Shown here in pieces: positions 17,159 to 26,370 of a stretch of 64,000 nucleotides of DNA. The position numbers and the translations under genes are program-made. How positions within the stretch are numbered: the first letter of the stretch is position 1; every line of letters starts with the position of its first letter. The notes under the pieces were generated by a model. That model was not told the origin of the DNA. It worked only from the letters and a program-made list of their open reading frames with translations, and ran no database searches. Origin of the DNA: Chitinophaga oryzae (GTDB lineage: Bacteria > Bacteroidota > Bacteroidia > Chitinophagales > Chitinophagaceae); contig NZ_CP051204.2 in NCBI RefSeq assembly GCF_012516375.2, positions 7,254,001 through 7,318,000 on the forward strand, in the 5' to 3' direction.

Positions 17159-20100
17159 TTATAAGCCCAGTTGCAAACCGAAAGAAATGGCCCTGTTGAG
17201 TGGATAATCTTTCGCCTCAAATATTTCCGGATCGTAGGCTTTATGCAGTTTAGTGACTTCGAACAGGTTCTGAGCAGACACGTATACACGCAGTTTCTGC
17301 ATCCGCATGGCGCGCATAGCAGAAGCGGGCAAAGTATACCCGACAGACAGGTTTTTCATACGGGCATAAGCGGCGTTCTGCAGGTATTTGGTTTGCGCCT
17401 GGAAATTGCCGCCGCCACCGAAACGCTGACGGGGGTAATAAGCGTTGGGATTTTCAGGCGTCCAGTAATCCAGCTGGTATACCATCGGTACGTCCCATTC
17501 GCTTTTGAAGCCCCAGAAAGTGTTGCCGTCGAGCATCACGTCCCGTTTGCCGACGCCCTGGATGAGGATATTGAAGTCGAAGTTTTTATACTGTACGGAG
17601 AGGTTCAGGCCGAACTGGTAACGAGGTGTTTTGTTACCGATCACGCGGCGGTCGCCCGGATCTACGGCGGTATTCTGGCCCCTGGTGATTTTTTTGTCGT
17701 CGTTCAGGTCTTTGAACCGGATATCGCCGGCCAGCCATTTGCCGTTCCACAGGTTGGACTGGTCTGCGGACGCTGCTTCTGCATCTGACTGGAAGAAGCC
17801 GTCGGTCACATATCCCCATATCTCGTCCAGCTTCTGGCCTACATAATAGGAATTGCTGCCCAGTGTTTTGGTGGGATTGAGGTCATAGCGGGTGATGGTA
17901 GCGGAATAGTCGGATAACGCGAGGTTAACTTCATAGGAAAGATCGTCATTGATTTTATCTCTCCAGTTAACGCCCAGCTCCCAGCCTTTGGTACGCATTT
18001 CACCGGTGTTCACTTTCGGAGCGGAGGTACCGAGGATGCCGGGCAGCGGATAACCGTTCAGCAACATGTCTTTGGTATCGCGGATGTACCAGTCAAACGT
18101 AGCACTGAGGCGGTTTTTCAGCAGGGTGACATCAATACCGAAGTTGCGGGTGCTTACTTTTTCCCAGGTGAAGTTCTGGCTTACCAGGCCGGGAACGCCT
18201 ACGTACACGCCTTTCTGATCGTCGAAGATATAATCCACTTTACCGCCTGGCATCGTGGGGATGTAGGGGTAAATATCAGTATTCGCGTTCTGGTCAGGAT
18301 TCAGCGCCTGGTTGCCCAGCGTACCGTAAGACGCGCGCAGCTTCAGGTCGTTGATCACCTCCAGCAATGGTTTGAAAAATCCTTCTTCCGATACGCGCCA
18401 GCCGGCAGATACGGAGGGCAGGAACACATAGCGGCTGCTGGCCGGGAAACGGGAGGTGCCATCATAGCGGCCGTTGACTTCCAGCAGGTATTTGTTGGCA
18501 TAATCATAGTTCAGGCGGAAGAAAGAACCTGCCAGCGCCCAGCTGTACTGGCGGCCGTCGGCCAGCGGGCTGTTATCGTTGTTGAGGTTGATAGCCGGCA
18601 TGGTCTGATCGATAAGGTTTTTCACTTTTACATTAAACCCTTTCACCTGTTTCTTTTCCTGGTTGTAGCCCACCATGGCTTTCAGGAAATGTTGTCCAAA
18701 CTGGCGGGAGTATTCCGCGTAGGCATTCAGCGCCGTATAATAGTCGTTGTTATTGCTTTCCTTTACGCTGCTGGGTTTACTCCAGGGGAAAGTGCCCAGC
18801 AGTATGCCGTTGGCGCCGTATTCCTGGTATTCTTTATAATGCTGCTGGTTGTTCAGCCCGTAGCTGTTCCAGGTGTAATCGCCTACGATACGCAGGTTTT
18901 TCAGGGGTTTCAGCACGAAGCCGCCGGTGAGCCAGAGATCATTGGCCGTTTCTTTGGTGCGGCCGTTAAGGGTGGCGAGGGCCACGATGTTGGTAAACGA
19001 GCCCTGTCCGGAGAAGTGGCCGTCGGGGTGGTATACAGGCATGATCGGGCGGAGGTCACCGGAGATCCAGCCGGATGAAAGGCCGCCATGGCTGGCAGGA
19101 GTGGGTTTATTGCTCTCGGTGCGGTTGAGCATCATTTTCATATTCAGTTCCAGCCAGGAAGTAGCTTCAGTGTTCAGCTTCAGGCTGGCGTTATATCTTT
19201 TAAAATCTTCATTGGCCACTTTCAGCAACCCTTTCTGATCGAAGTAACCGAGAGAGGCGACGTAGCCGGTTTTACCCTGGCCGCCGGAGATAGACACGTT
19301 ATGGTCCATCATGGGGGCCCATCCGGGGTACAGTTCTTTGATCCAGTCGGTATTGCCTACATAGCGGTACTTGGAGGGGTTGGCCGGGTCCACATACACC
19401 GGCAGGTTGTTGGCCGGGTCTTTGAAATAGGCGACCGACCGGGTAGAATCTTCTGTGGTAAAGGGTTCAGAGGCTGCGTTACCGCCAGAAAGCTGGCCGG
19501 TGCGGTCTGCCTCGCGGTGCATACGGATATAGTCTACCGAATTGAGGTATTTCGGCATACGGGTGGGGCGGGTGATGGTATAGGAGGTGGAGTAGTTGAG
19601 CCGCAGCGGCGCATCTTTACCGGGCTTTTTGGTGGTGATGAGGATCACGCCGTAAGCGCCTCTTACCCCGTAGATAGCGGCGGATGCGGCGTCTTTTAAT
19701 ACGGTCACATTGGCCACGTCAGCCGGATTGATGAGGTTGGGATCCATCTGTACGCCATCTACCAGTACCAGCGGGCCACCGCCGTTGATAGAGGTGTTAC
19801 CGCGTACGTTGAAGGTGGCGCCTTTGCCGGGAGCGCCGTTGTTCAGGTTCACGTTGAGGTTGGGCACCATGCCCTGCAGCCCCTGCGCCAGGTTCACCAG
19901 CGGACGGCTCTCCAGCTTTTTACCATCCAGCGTGGCTACGGCGCCGGTGAGGTCCCCTTTTTTCTGGGTACCGTAACCTACCACCACCACCTCGTTGAGG
20001 CCCTGGGTATCTTCCTGTAAGGTGATGTTAAGGGTGGTACGGCCTTCCACGGCGACGGTCTGCTGGATGTGCCCGATAAAGGAGAACACCAGTGTGGCGT

Positions 20101-20608
20101 TGTCCGGGGCATTCAGCTCATATTCGCCGTTAGCGTTGGTAACAGCGCCGGCATTAGCGCCGGAGACTTTTACCGTTACGCCGGGCAGCGGTTCCCCTTT
20201 GGCGTTGACCACCTTTCCTTTGATATGTTTGTCGCGGATCTCGTTACCGGCGCGGCTCACCACCACCACGTTATTGTCCAGTACTTTGTAGTGCAGGCGG
20301 AGAGGTGGCAGCAGGCGGTCCAGCACTTCCGTCACCGTCACGCCGCTCATATCAACAGATAGCGGGGCTATGTCTTTCAACTCATCATTGTTGAAGAAAA
20401 AACGGTAATTGGATTTTTTCTCCAGCATGATCAGCATTTTATCCAGCAGGGTGGCCTCTGCCCGGATATTGATCTTTTTCTGGGAATAAACACTGGCAGA
20501 AACCTGCGCTACCAGCAATAGCAACAACGTGGTGAATTTCATAATCAATAACATCTGCTGGACCTTCGCCCATACGGGGGGAGGTCCCGACTTAGTAAAT
20601 TTTTTCAT
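17159..20608 (-). CDS. SusC/RagA-family TonB-dependent receptor with STN domain (locus 2)
   Basis: From ATG 20608 the protein is 1149 aa. The frame extends to 20701, but that extension (MRAHSPLSSSRRPLRLK) has no sign of function and overlaps a hairpin. A signal segment (FTTLLLLLVAQVSASVYSQ) is followed by an STN domain at about residues 45-100, then a carboxypeptidase-D-like domain (VVNAKGEPLPGVTVKVSGAN). Next come NEVVVVGYGTQKKGDLTGAV and the plug (PLVLVDGVQMDP, AIYGVRGAYGVILITTKKPG). The barrel ends RAISFGLQLGL. The STN domain implies substrate signalling through the FecR at 20784. Confidence 0.94.
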   Translation of the reverse strand: MKKFTKSGPPPVWAKVQQMLLIMKFTTLLLLLVAQVSASVYSQKKINIRAEATLLDKMLIMLEKKSNYRFFFNNDELKDIAPLSVDMSGVTVTEVLDRLLPPLRLHYKVLDNNVVVVSRAGNEIRDKHIKGKVVNAKGEPLPGVTVKVSGANAGAVTNANGEYELNAPDNATLVFSFIGHIQQTVAVEGRTTLNITLQEDTQGLNEVVVVGYGTQKKGDLTGAVATLDGKKLESRPLVNLAQGLQGMVPNLNVNLNNGAPGKGATFNVRGNTSINGGGPLVLVDGVQMDPNLINPADVANVTVLKDAASAAIYGVRGAYGVILITTKKPGKDAPLRLNYSTSYTITRPTRMPKYLNSVDYIRMHREADRTGQLSGGNAASEPFTTEDSTRSVAYFKDPANNLPVYVDPANPSKYRYVGNTDWIKELYPGWAPMMDHNVSISGGQGKTGYVASLGYFDQKGLLKVANEDFKRYNASLKLNTEATSWLELNMKMMLNRTESNKPTPASHGGLSSGWISGDLRPIMPVYHPDGHFSGQGSFTNIVALATLNGRTKETANDLWLTGGFVLKPLKNLRIVGDYTWNSYGLNNQQHYKEYQEYGANGILLGTFPWSKPSSVKESNNNDYYTALNAYAEYSRQFGQHFLKAMVGYNQEKKQVKGFNVKVKNLIDQTMPAINLNNDNSPLADGRQYSWALAGSFFRLNYDYANKYLLEVNGRYDGTSRFPASSRYVFLPSVSAGWRVSEEGFFKPLLEVINDLKLRASYGTLGNQALNPDQNANTDIYPYIPTMPGGKVDYIFDDQKGVYVGVPGLVSQNFTWEKVSTRNFGIDVTLLKNRLSATFDWYIRDTKDMLLNGYPLPGILGTSAPKVNTGEMRTKGWELGVNWRDKINDDLSYEVNLALSDYSATITRYDLNPTKTLGSNSYYVGQKLDEIWGYVTDGFFQSDAEAASADQSNLWNGKWLAGDIRFKDLNDDKKITRGQNTAVDPGDRRVIGNKTPRYQFGLNLSVQYKNFDFNILIQGVGKRDVMLDGNTFWGFKSEWDVPMVYQLDYWTPENPNAYYPRQRFGGGGNFQAQTKYLQNAAYARMKNLSVGYTLPASAMRAMRMQKLRVYVSAQNLFEVTKLHKAYDPEIFEAKDYPLNRAISFGLQLGL

Positions 20609-20683
20609 ACCTTGGATTTGTTGAGTTGATACAATAGGAGTCCCTGAAACCTTCAAGCGTAAAGGTCTCCTGCTACTTGACAA

Positions 20684-20707
20684 CGGGGAATGTGCGCGCA
20701 TTTCCCG
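20684..20707. other. hairpin in the FecR-SusC gap of locus 2
   Basis: CGGGGAATG at 20684-20692 pairs with CATTTCCCG at 20699-20707 with one wobble. On the plus strand it is followed by eight Ts, but the flanking genes run leftward, where it is preceded by As and has no T-run. It may separate the regulator and transporter parts of the transcript. Confidence 0.4.
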
Positions 20708-20783
20708 TTTTTTTTAAAAGATGTTACAGGTGATATCAGGTAAATCCTGATGGTACTTTCATAACTATCGATTTAGACTTTGA

Positions 20784-21863
20784 TTAATGAATAAAGACTT
20801 TTCCTGCGGTGATGTTATATTCGAATTGTTTGGTCTGTTTTAACATGCCTAGCAGCTGGTCCAGCGATTCCCCCTGTACATTACCGGTAAAAGAGGTCTG
20901 TAATAAAGATTGATTATGACATTCGATGGTAATCCCATACCATCTTTCCATTCTTTTTATCAGTTGTAAAAAAGTTTCGTTGCGGTATACAAACCTGTTT
21001 TCCACCCAGGCTGTTTCTGCTATCTCGGCACCGCCACGTTCTTTTTCAATGCTTTCCAGCACGATCAGCGACTTCAGGTCGTCCGGACGGGCTACCGTTG
21101 CCGGCTTCACCGTATCGGCGATAGCGTTGGCCACCAGTAGTTTCTGTTTAGGGCTCAGAGTGATATGCTGTTTGCCGCCGTCTTTCACGGTCACCTCCAC
21201 CGCGCCGCTGATCAGTGCTGTTTCAGTATGTGATTCATCCGCATAAGCCCGCACGTTGAAGGTGGTGCCCAGCACCTTTATATCTACCGTATGGGTGTGG
21301 ATCACAAAAGGATCGTTGGGCATCCTGGTCACATCAAAATACCCTTCTCCCGTCAGTTTCACCACCCTGCCCGACTTGGCAAAATTGCTGGGATAAGATA
21401 GCGTGCTGCCGGCATTGAGCATCACCAGGGTACCATCCGGGAGGGTGATGCGGGTTTTGGAACCGGGCCGTGTCTGTACCGTACTCCATACCACGGCGTT
21501 GGTAGCGGTGCTGCTACGCAGGTATAACGCCATGGCGGCGCCCAGCAGCAACACCAGCGATGCGGCGGCCATGACCCGCCAGCGGCCCCGGCGTACCGGC
21601 AGACTGTCTTCCGTCACTTCCGGCAGCGCTTCCTGGCTTCCGCCGGCGGCGATATCCCCCATGATGCGGTCCAACAGCATTTCTTTCCGTTCCGGCGTGG
21701 GCTTGCCGGTGCTTTGCAGGAATATCTTGTCCAACAACGCCTGTTGCCGGGCTACCTCCGGGGAGGCTTCCAGCAGGACTTCCAGCTCCACCTCCTCAGC
21801 CGGCGACAGGGCGCCTGCCGTCCGTTTGGCCATCAGTTCCCAAAGCCTTTCGTGTTGTTCCAT
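20784..21863 (-). CDS. FecR-family anti-sigma factor (locus 2)
   Basis: The 359-aa protein has a cytoplasmic N-terminus of about 95 residues and one membrane segment near 96-114 (VMAAASLVLLLGAAMALYL). The periplasmic FecR domain is at about 135-230 (TRITLPDGTLVMLNAGSTLS, GEGYFDVTRMPNDPFVI, VLGTTFNVRAY). A DUF4974-type end follows (NETFLQLIKRMERWYGITIE). It lies 89 bp after its ECF sigma gene and 175 bp before SusC. Confidence 0.92.
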   Translation of the reverse strand: MEQHERLWELMAKRTAGALSPAEEVELEVLLEASPEVARQQALLDKIFLQSTGKPTPERKEMLLDRIMGDIAAGGSQEALPEVTEDSLPVRRGRWRVMAAASLVLLLGAAMALYLRSSTATNAVVWSTVQTRPGSKTRITLPDGTLVMLNAGSTLSYPSNFAKSGRVVKLTGEGYFDVTRMPNDPFVIHTHTVDIKVLGTTFNVRAYADESHTETALISGAVEVTVKDGGKQHITLSPKQKLLVANAIADTVKPATVARPDDLKSLIVLESIEKERGGAEIAETAWVENRFVYRNETFLQLIKRMERWYGITIECHNQSLLQTSFTGNVQGESLDQLLGMLKQTKQFEYNITAGKVFIH

Positions 21864-21952
21864 TAAATTGATATTACGGTGATGTAACAGATAAGACAGT
21901 ATTTTGGAGAAATACTATGAAGCGGGGAGAAATTTTTTATTTTTTTATTTAT

Positions 21953-22510
21953 TTATTCCATCCAGCCGAAATGCTGACGGATATCGATCACCTCGCCGAG
22001 CTTTTTCAGGGCGATCGCCATTTGGGTGTTCACGGTATTAATGGATACTTCGAGGATCTCAGCCACCTCCCTGTATTTGAGACCGTCTTCTTTTACCAGG
22101 CGAAATATAAGTTTACAGCGGGCGGGCAGCAGGTTGATGGCTGATTCTATCTTCCGCAGGTTCTCCTTGCTGATCAGCATATCTTCCGGGGAGGCAGCCA
22201 TGGCGTTGACAGTTACCTGTATATGCTCGCCTGTGAGCATCTCCGGCATTCTGCCGGCGCGGATGCGGTAATTACAGGCAGTGTTACGGACAGCCGTGTA
22301 GAGATAAGTGTTGAGGTTACGCACTGTGGCAAGGCCGGCGCGGTTCTGCCATATCTTCACAAAAACATCGGACACCGCTTCTTCTGCTTCTTCCCGGGAA
22401 GGTAACAGCGATGCGGCAAACACGATCAGCCGGTCGCTATACTGCAAAAACAGCTGGCGAAAAGCAAGTTGATCATTGTCCCTGTATATTTTGTCTAACA
22501 GATCCTGCAT
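21953..22510 (-). CDS. ECF RNA polymerase sigma factor (locus 2)
   Basis: From ATG 22510 the protein is 185 aa; a longer frame to 22585 adds residues unlike a sigma N-terminus. Region 2 is at about 10-75 (FRQLFLQYSDRLIVFAASLL, EEAVSDVFVKIWQNRAG). Region 4 is at about 115-170 (LLPARCKLIFRLVKEDGLKY, EVSINTVNTQMAIALKKLGE). It heads locus 2 and starts about 150 bp after the terminator of locus 3. Confidence 0.93.
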   Translation of the reverse strand: MQDLLDKIYRDNDQLAFRQLFLQYSDRLIVFAASLLPSREEAEEAVSDVFVKIWQNRAGLATVRNLNTYLYTAVRNTACNYRIRAGRMPEMLTGEHIQVTVNAMAASPEDMLISKENLRKIESAINLLPARCKLIFRLVKEDGLKYREVAEILEVSINTVNTQMAIALKKLGEVIDIRQHFGWME

Positions 22511-22665
22511 CTGCAAATGATTGTGAACAGCATTCCCATTGATAAAGATGGCTTTGGTAAGGTAGGCTAGTCCACTTATCCACAATACCTGAAATTTAGC
22601 GGATACTAATGCTGGATTAACAAGACAACTTCCCTGGGGAGGGTCCGCTGGGAAATGAAAAACAA

Positions 22666-22691
22666 AAGGGCTGACCCGATGGCCAGCCCTT
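22666..22691 (-). terminator. intrinsic terminator of locus 3
   Basis: An 11-bp stem with one mismatch (AAGGGCTGACC with GGCCAGCCCTT) and a 4-nt loop lies 34 bp past the isoaspartyl peptidase stop. On the minus strand it is followed by a T-rich tract. It separates locus 3 from the sigma gene of locus 2. Confidence 0.8.
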
Positions 22692-22725
22692 CAAACAGGA
22701 ACTATCTTAGGACAAAATCGTCTGT

Positions 22726-23763
22726 CTATTTATAGATATAAATTTCAATTTTGCCATCCTGGGTAACAGCGCCGCGGTACATCCCTTCTGTGTTAAAAGG
22801 CATGGCCATATGGCCGTTTTTGTCCAGCGCAATCAGACCGCCATCGCCACCCATATCGCCTACTTTTTTGATCACCGTTTTGCCGGCATCCTGTACAGAC
22901 AACCCTTTGTATTCCATCAGGGCGGACAGGTCGTAAGCTACCACGTTACGGATATAATACTCCCCCCAGCCGGTGCAGGACACTGCCACAGTGTTATTAT
23001 TGGCATAGGTGCCGGCGCCGATAATCGGGGAGTCTCCCACACGGCCGTACTTTTTGTTGGTCATACCGCCGGTAGAGGTGGCAGCCGCCAGGTTGCCCTG
23101 CTTGTCCAGCGCTACCGCCCCTACGGTGCCGAATTTATTGTCCTTGTTGATAATGCCGAGCTTCGCGGGATTCGTATAGGCGTTGGACCGCGCAGTCGCC
23201 AGCGAGTCTTCCTGTATTGCTTTCTGCAGGCCTTTCCAGCGGGACTCGGTCCGGAAATAAGAAGGGTCCACGATTTCCAGTCCGGCTTCTTTGGCGAATT
23301 TCTCCGCGCCCGGGCCTATCATCATCACATGCTCGGATTTCTCCATCACGGCACGGGCGGCGCTGATCGGGTTTTTCACTACCGTTATGCCCGCTACGGC
23401 GCCGGCCGCTCCCGTTTTACCGCTCATAATCGCGGCATCCAGCTCGTTGCGGCCTTCATGGGTAAACACCGCGCCTTTACCGGCGTTAAAAAGAGAGTCG
23501 TCTTCCAGCACGCGCACAGTGGCTTCCACGGCATCGAGACTGCTGCCGCCGGATTGCAGTACGCCATAGCCCTTTTCCAGCGCACGCTTCAGGGACGCCT
23601 TATAAGCTTCCTCCATGGCAGGCGACATATTCTTTTTCAGGATCGTGCCCGCACCTCCATGTATCACCAGTACATACTGACCGGCTTTTTTCTGCGCTGA
23701 TACGGTATTCCAGGTCATCATCAGGCAGCAGGACAGTAACAAATAGCAAAAACTTCTTTTCAT
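22726..23763 (-). CDS. secreted isoaspartyl peptidase / plant-type L-asparaginase (Ntn hydrolase)
   Basis: The 345-aa precursor has a type I signal peptide (CYLLLSCCLMMTWNTVSA, cut before QKK), which places it in the periplasm. The family core is complete: LVIHGGAGT near residues 33-40, the autoprocessing site FGTVGAVALD with the nucleophile Thr213 after Gly212, the TSTGGMTNKKYGRVGDSPII substrate loop, and GAGTYANNNTVAVSCTGWGE. Ntn enzymes of this family hydrolyse beta-aspartyl (isoaspartyl) dipeptides and some asparagine. The gene ends locus 3, 76 bp after the cyanophycinase gene. Because cyanophycinase releases beta-Asp-Arg, the natural role inferred here is splitting that dipeptide into aspartate and arginine. 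Direct specificity cannot be read from the sequence. Confidence 0.92.
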   Translation of the reverse strand: MKRSFCYLLLSCCLMMTWNTVSAQKKAGQYVLVIHGGAGTILKKNMSPAMEEAYKASLKRALEKGYGVLQSGGSSLDAVEATVRVLEDDSLFNAGKGAVFTHEGRNELDAAIMSGKTGAAGAVAGITVVKNPISAARAVMEKSEHVMMIGPGAEKFAKEAGLEIVDPSYFRTESRWKGLQKAIQEDSLATARSNAYTNPAKLGIINKDNKFGTVGAVALDKQGNLAAATSTGGMTNKKYGRVGDSPIIGAGTYANNNTVAVSCTGWGEYYIRNVVAYDLSALMEYKGLSVQDAGKTVIKKVGDMGGDGGLIALDKNGHMAMPFNTEGMYRGAVTQDGKIEIYIYK

Positions 23764-23839
23764 CTGACATCTTATTTTATAAAATCATCCAATCGCTTTC
23801 ATCCCCGTTCACCAGGAGCATCTGTAATAATCATGACCA

Positions 23840-24883
23840 TCACGGGACCTGCTTCGTCTTCAATACACCGTTGTCTACCCACCACCAGTACCAGGTGCCG
23901 CCGCTGGCCGCCGCCGTATCGAAGTCCGATACCCGGAAGCTGCCATTGCCGGTAGCGGAAGCGGGTATTTCGTATACTTTGAGCGCTTCCCCGTTACAGT
24001 TCCATTGCAGCGGCTGCCCTTTCACACAAAGTTCAGGTTTTTTGAGACTATCTGTTAAGATAAAATAAGCTTTGCTGACACCAAAAACTTTGGCGATGCC
24101 GTTTTCATCGATACACACGGCGGTCTTCTCATCAGGGGCGATGCCCACGGGGAAAATGCCGTAGTCGGTGATAATGCGGCTCATAAAAGTCACATGCCGG
24201 CCCTGGCGTCCGCGCTTCATATAATGCTGGTCGCTGATCACCCTGGACAGGTACGGCGCCTGCAGGAAATCATTGTTATATACTTTCACCAGTGTGTCAT
24301 AGGGATTGGCCAGCACGCTGTCAGACACGGCGCTACCGCCTTCCCCGCTGTAGTACAAGCCGCTAAGGACGGCGCAGCCAGCACTGGTGCCTCCCACCGG
24401 CGCCTTCTTCTCCGTCAGCAGGTAATTGATCGCGGCGGCCGTTTTGGTGCCCCGCCAGTTGTTCATATACCGGGACTGGTCCCCGCCGGCGATAAACAGC
24501 ATTTCAGCATTACGGATGATTTGCGCCACAGTATCGTTGTCCGCCAGTTCCCGGCTGGTGATGTTCAGCGTCTCCACGGAGTTCACCTCTCCCAGGGAAT
24601 CGATATCCACATTGTAACCTCCGTTGTTGGAAGCTGTGAGCACCACTACGTCGCCACCGCCGCTGCGGGCTATCATCCACTTAAAAGCGCCGTCTACATT
24701 ACCACCGCCACCTATCAGCGCTACGCCTCCTGTTACGGGCTTCACCACATCGGCCGTATCACCGACAATACCAATGGAAGCCGGACGGCCGGAAATGTTT
24801 TCCGAAGCATTTGCCGCATCCCCGCAACTGCTGAAATACGGCGCTATGATGCCTATTAAGCCCAATATTCTTACCCCATTCAT
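23840..24883 (-). CDS. cyanophycinase (peptidase family S51), lipoprotein
   Basis: The 347-aa product starts with a short lipoprotein signal (LIGIIAPYFSSCGDAANASE, lipid-modified Cys20). Cyanophycinase motifs are clear: VALIGGGGNVDGAFKWM at about residues 54-70, the oxyanion-hole region FIAGGDQSRY (about 130-139), the nucleophile elbow VGGTSAGCAVLSG with Ser167, and DQHYMKRGRQGRHVTFMSRI, matching the family's conserved D-Q-H...R-G-R-x-G-R. The family cleaves cyanophycin, an arginine-aspartate polymer, to beta-Asp-Arg dipeptides. Classical CphB is cytoplasmic; a lipid anchor would instead put this enzyme on the outer membrane, as needed for external polymer. It lies between SusD and the isoaspartyl peptidase. 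Family-level assignment is firm; activity on cyanophycin is inferred. Confidence 0.92.
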   Translation of the reverse strand: MNGVRILGLIGIIAPYFSSCGDAANASENISGRPASIGIVGDTADVVKPVTGGVALIGGGGNVDGAFKWMIARSGGGDVVVLTASNNGGYNVDIDSLGEVNSVETLNITSRELADNDTVAQIIRNAEMLFIAGGDQSRYMNNWRGTKTAAAINYLLTEKKAPVGGTSAGCAVLSGLYYSGEGGSAVSDSVLANPYDTLVKVYNNDFLQAPYLSRVISDQHYMKRGRQGRHVTFMSRIITDYGIFPVGIAPDEKTAVCIDENGIAKVFGVSKAYFILTDSLKKPELCVKGQPLQWNCNGEALKVYEIPASATGNGSFRVSDFDTAAASGGTWYWWWVDNGVLKTKQVP

Positions 24884-24918
24884 TTACTGATCGTTTTTAA
24901 ATTAGTGGATACCCTCAA

Positions 24919-24956
24919 ATTCGTAATTCGTAATTCGTAATTCGTAATTCGTAATT
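24919..24956. repeat. 7-bp tandem repeat inside locus 3
   Basis: Five tandem copies of ATTCGTA plus ATT fill the gap between SusD and the cyanophycinase gene and run into the SusD stop codon. The unit is the one used in the two arrays flanking the hairpin at 15.2-15.4 kb. No hairpin or inverted partner array was seen here. Confidence 0.78.
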
Positions 24957-26358
24957 AATAAGGTTTATTCTGCTCCATGTTTTTATTGGCTTTGGTTTCG
25001 GCGTCCGGTATGGGAAACACATAACCGCGCTGACCGGGCTTCAGCAGCACGGCGCCCAGCGCATTGACGGCATCTTCCGGTTCACGGGTTACCGGCAGGG
25101 AACGCCGGCGCAGGTCAAACAAACGATGGCCTTCAAAAGCCAGTTCTTTAAAACGTTCGGTGTATATGGCGGTGATCAGCGCGTCTTTATCGGCGAACGG
25201 CTGCGGCGTGTATCCTTCGATACGGGCGGCGCGCAGGTTGTTCAGGTCAGCGGCGGCATTGGCCAGCTGTCCCAGTTCGGCGGCTGCCTCTGCACGGACC
25301 AGGTACATCTCACCGGTACGGAACAGCTTCAGGTCCGCCAGGCCGGGGTTACCGTCGCTGCCGGCATACTTGTTCACCAGGTAAGCGGATTTACCGGCGC
25401 CACGGCTGTCATCAAACTCAATGTACGCAGGGTAACGTATATCGTTCACTTTATCAAACAGTTTGATCAGCTCAAAAGAGGGCACGTACAAGGCTACACG
25501 CTTTTTGAAATAAACACCGCCAATCAGATCGTCGTTGGTACCGGCCATCTGCTTCAGTTTCCAGATCACTTCAGATTCATCCGTGTCTTTCCAGATGGCG
25601 GGAAACTTGTTCCGCGCCGCCAGCGGCATCGCCTGGATAGCCTCTGTGGCATAGGTCACCGCATCGGTCCATTTTTTTCCGTACAGGGCTACCCGTGCCT
25701 GGATAGCAGCAACGGCAGCGAGGGTGATATGCGTATTATCGTCAAATGAAGCAGGGATCAGCTTCTTCGCTGCTTTGAGATCATCTTCGATACGTGTTGT
25801 TACTTCCGCAAAGGTATTCCGGGCAGGTGAACTGATTTTGGAAATATCCATATAGGGCACGCCCAGCGCATTGGGCGTATAGTCCTGTGCGTAGCTCTGC
25901 AGGAGCTGGAAATGGCAATAAGCCCTCAGCGCCAGCAGCTCACCGTGGTACTGGTCGCGCTGCGCTATCTCATCACCTTTGGCCGGTACCTGCGGCAGGG
26001 CCGCCAGCACACGGTTGGCACGGTCGATAGTGATATAGTATTCGTTGAAAGAAGATGTGATGGTGCCATTGCTGGGGTCTATCTGCCAGCGGTAAGACGC
26101 AACACCGCCGCCGGTACCGTTTTCACTGGGCAGCATACACTCGTCGGTGACCAGCGACACGTTGTAGATGGTATTGTAGGTCAACCGGGTATAAGCGCCC
26201 AGCAAGCCGCCGTTCAGGTCGGCCACATTGCGGAACGTTCTTCCGGGGTCAATGATATTGTCGGTAGGCGACAGGTCCAGTTGTTTGTTGCACGAAAGCA
26301 GGCATACCGGCAGCATCAGCGCCAGGTATTTAACGGTATGTTGAATATAACGGATCAT
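24955..26358 (-). CDS. SusD/RagB-family outer-membrane lipoprotein (locus 3, cyanophycin locus)
   Basis: The 467-aa protein has a lipoprotein signal peptide (YLALMLPVCLLSCNKQ) followed by LDLSPTDNIIDPGRTFRNVA. Typical SusD helical motifs are present (HGELLALRAYCHFQLLQSYA; ERFKELAFEGHRLFDLRRRS). It is on the short side for SusD. It is the substrate-capturing lid partner of the SusC 12 bp upstream. Given the enzymes after it, its ligand is inferred to be cyanophycin or the dipeptides derived from it. Confidence 0.93.
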   Translation of the reverse strand: MIRYIQHTVKYLALMLPVCLLSCNKQLDLSPTDNIIDPGRTFRNVADLNGGLLGAYTRLTYNTIYNVSLVTDECMLPSENGTGGGVASYRWQIDPSNGTITSSFNEYYITIDRANRVLAALPQVPAKGDEIAQRDQYHGELLALRAYCHFQLLQSYAQDYTPNALGVPYMDISKISSPARNTFAEVTTRIEDDLKAAKKLIPASFDDNTHITLAAVAAIQARVALYGKKWTDAVTYATEAIQAMPLAARNKFPAIWKDTDESEVIWKLKQMAGTNDDLIGGVYFKKRVALYVPSFELIKLFDKVNDIRYPAYIEFDDSRGAGKSAYLVNKYAGSDGNPGLADLKLFRTGEMYLVRAEAAAELGQLANAAADLNNLRAARIEGYTPQPFADKDALITAIYTERFKELAFEGHRLFDLRRRSLPVTREPEDAVNALGAVLLKPGQRGYVFPIPDAETKANKNMEQNKPY

Positions 26359-26370
26359 GAACAGCAGGAT

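Noticed and set aside
20609..20701. N-terminal extension of the locus 2 SusC
   Set aside because: The extra 31 residues overlap a hairpin and lack signal features; ATG 20608 leads into a normal basic region and signal peptide.
24919..24956. CRISPR-like array
   Set aside because: The unit is 7 bp with no spacers and there are no cas genes; it is a simple tandem repeat.
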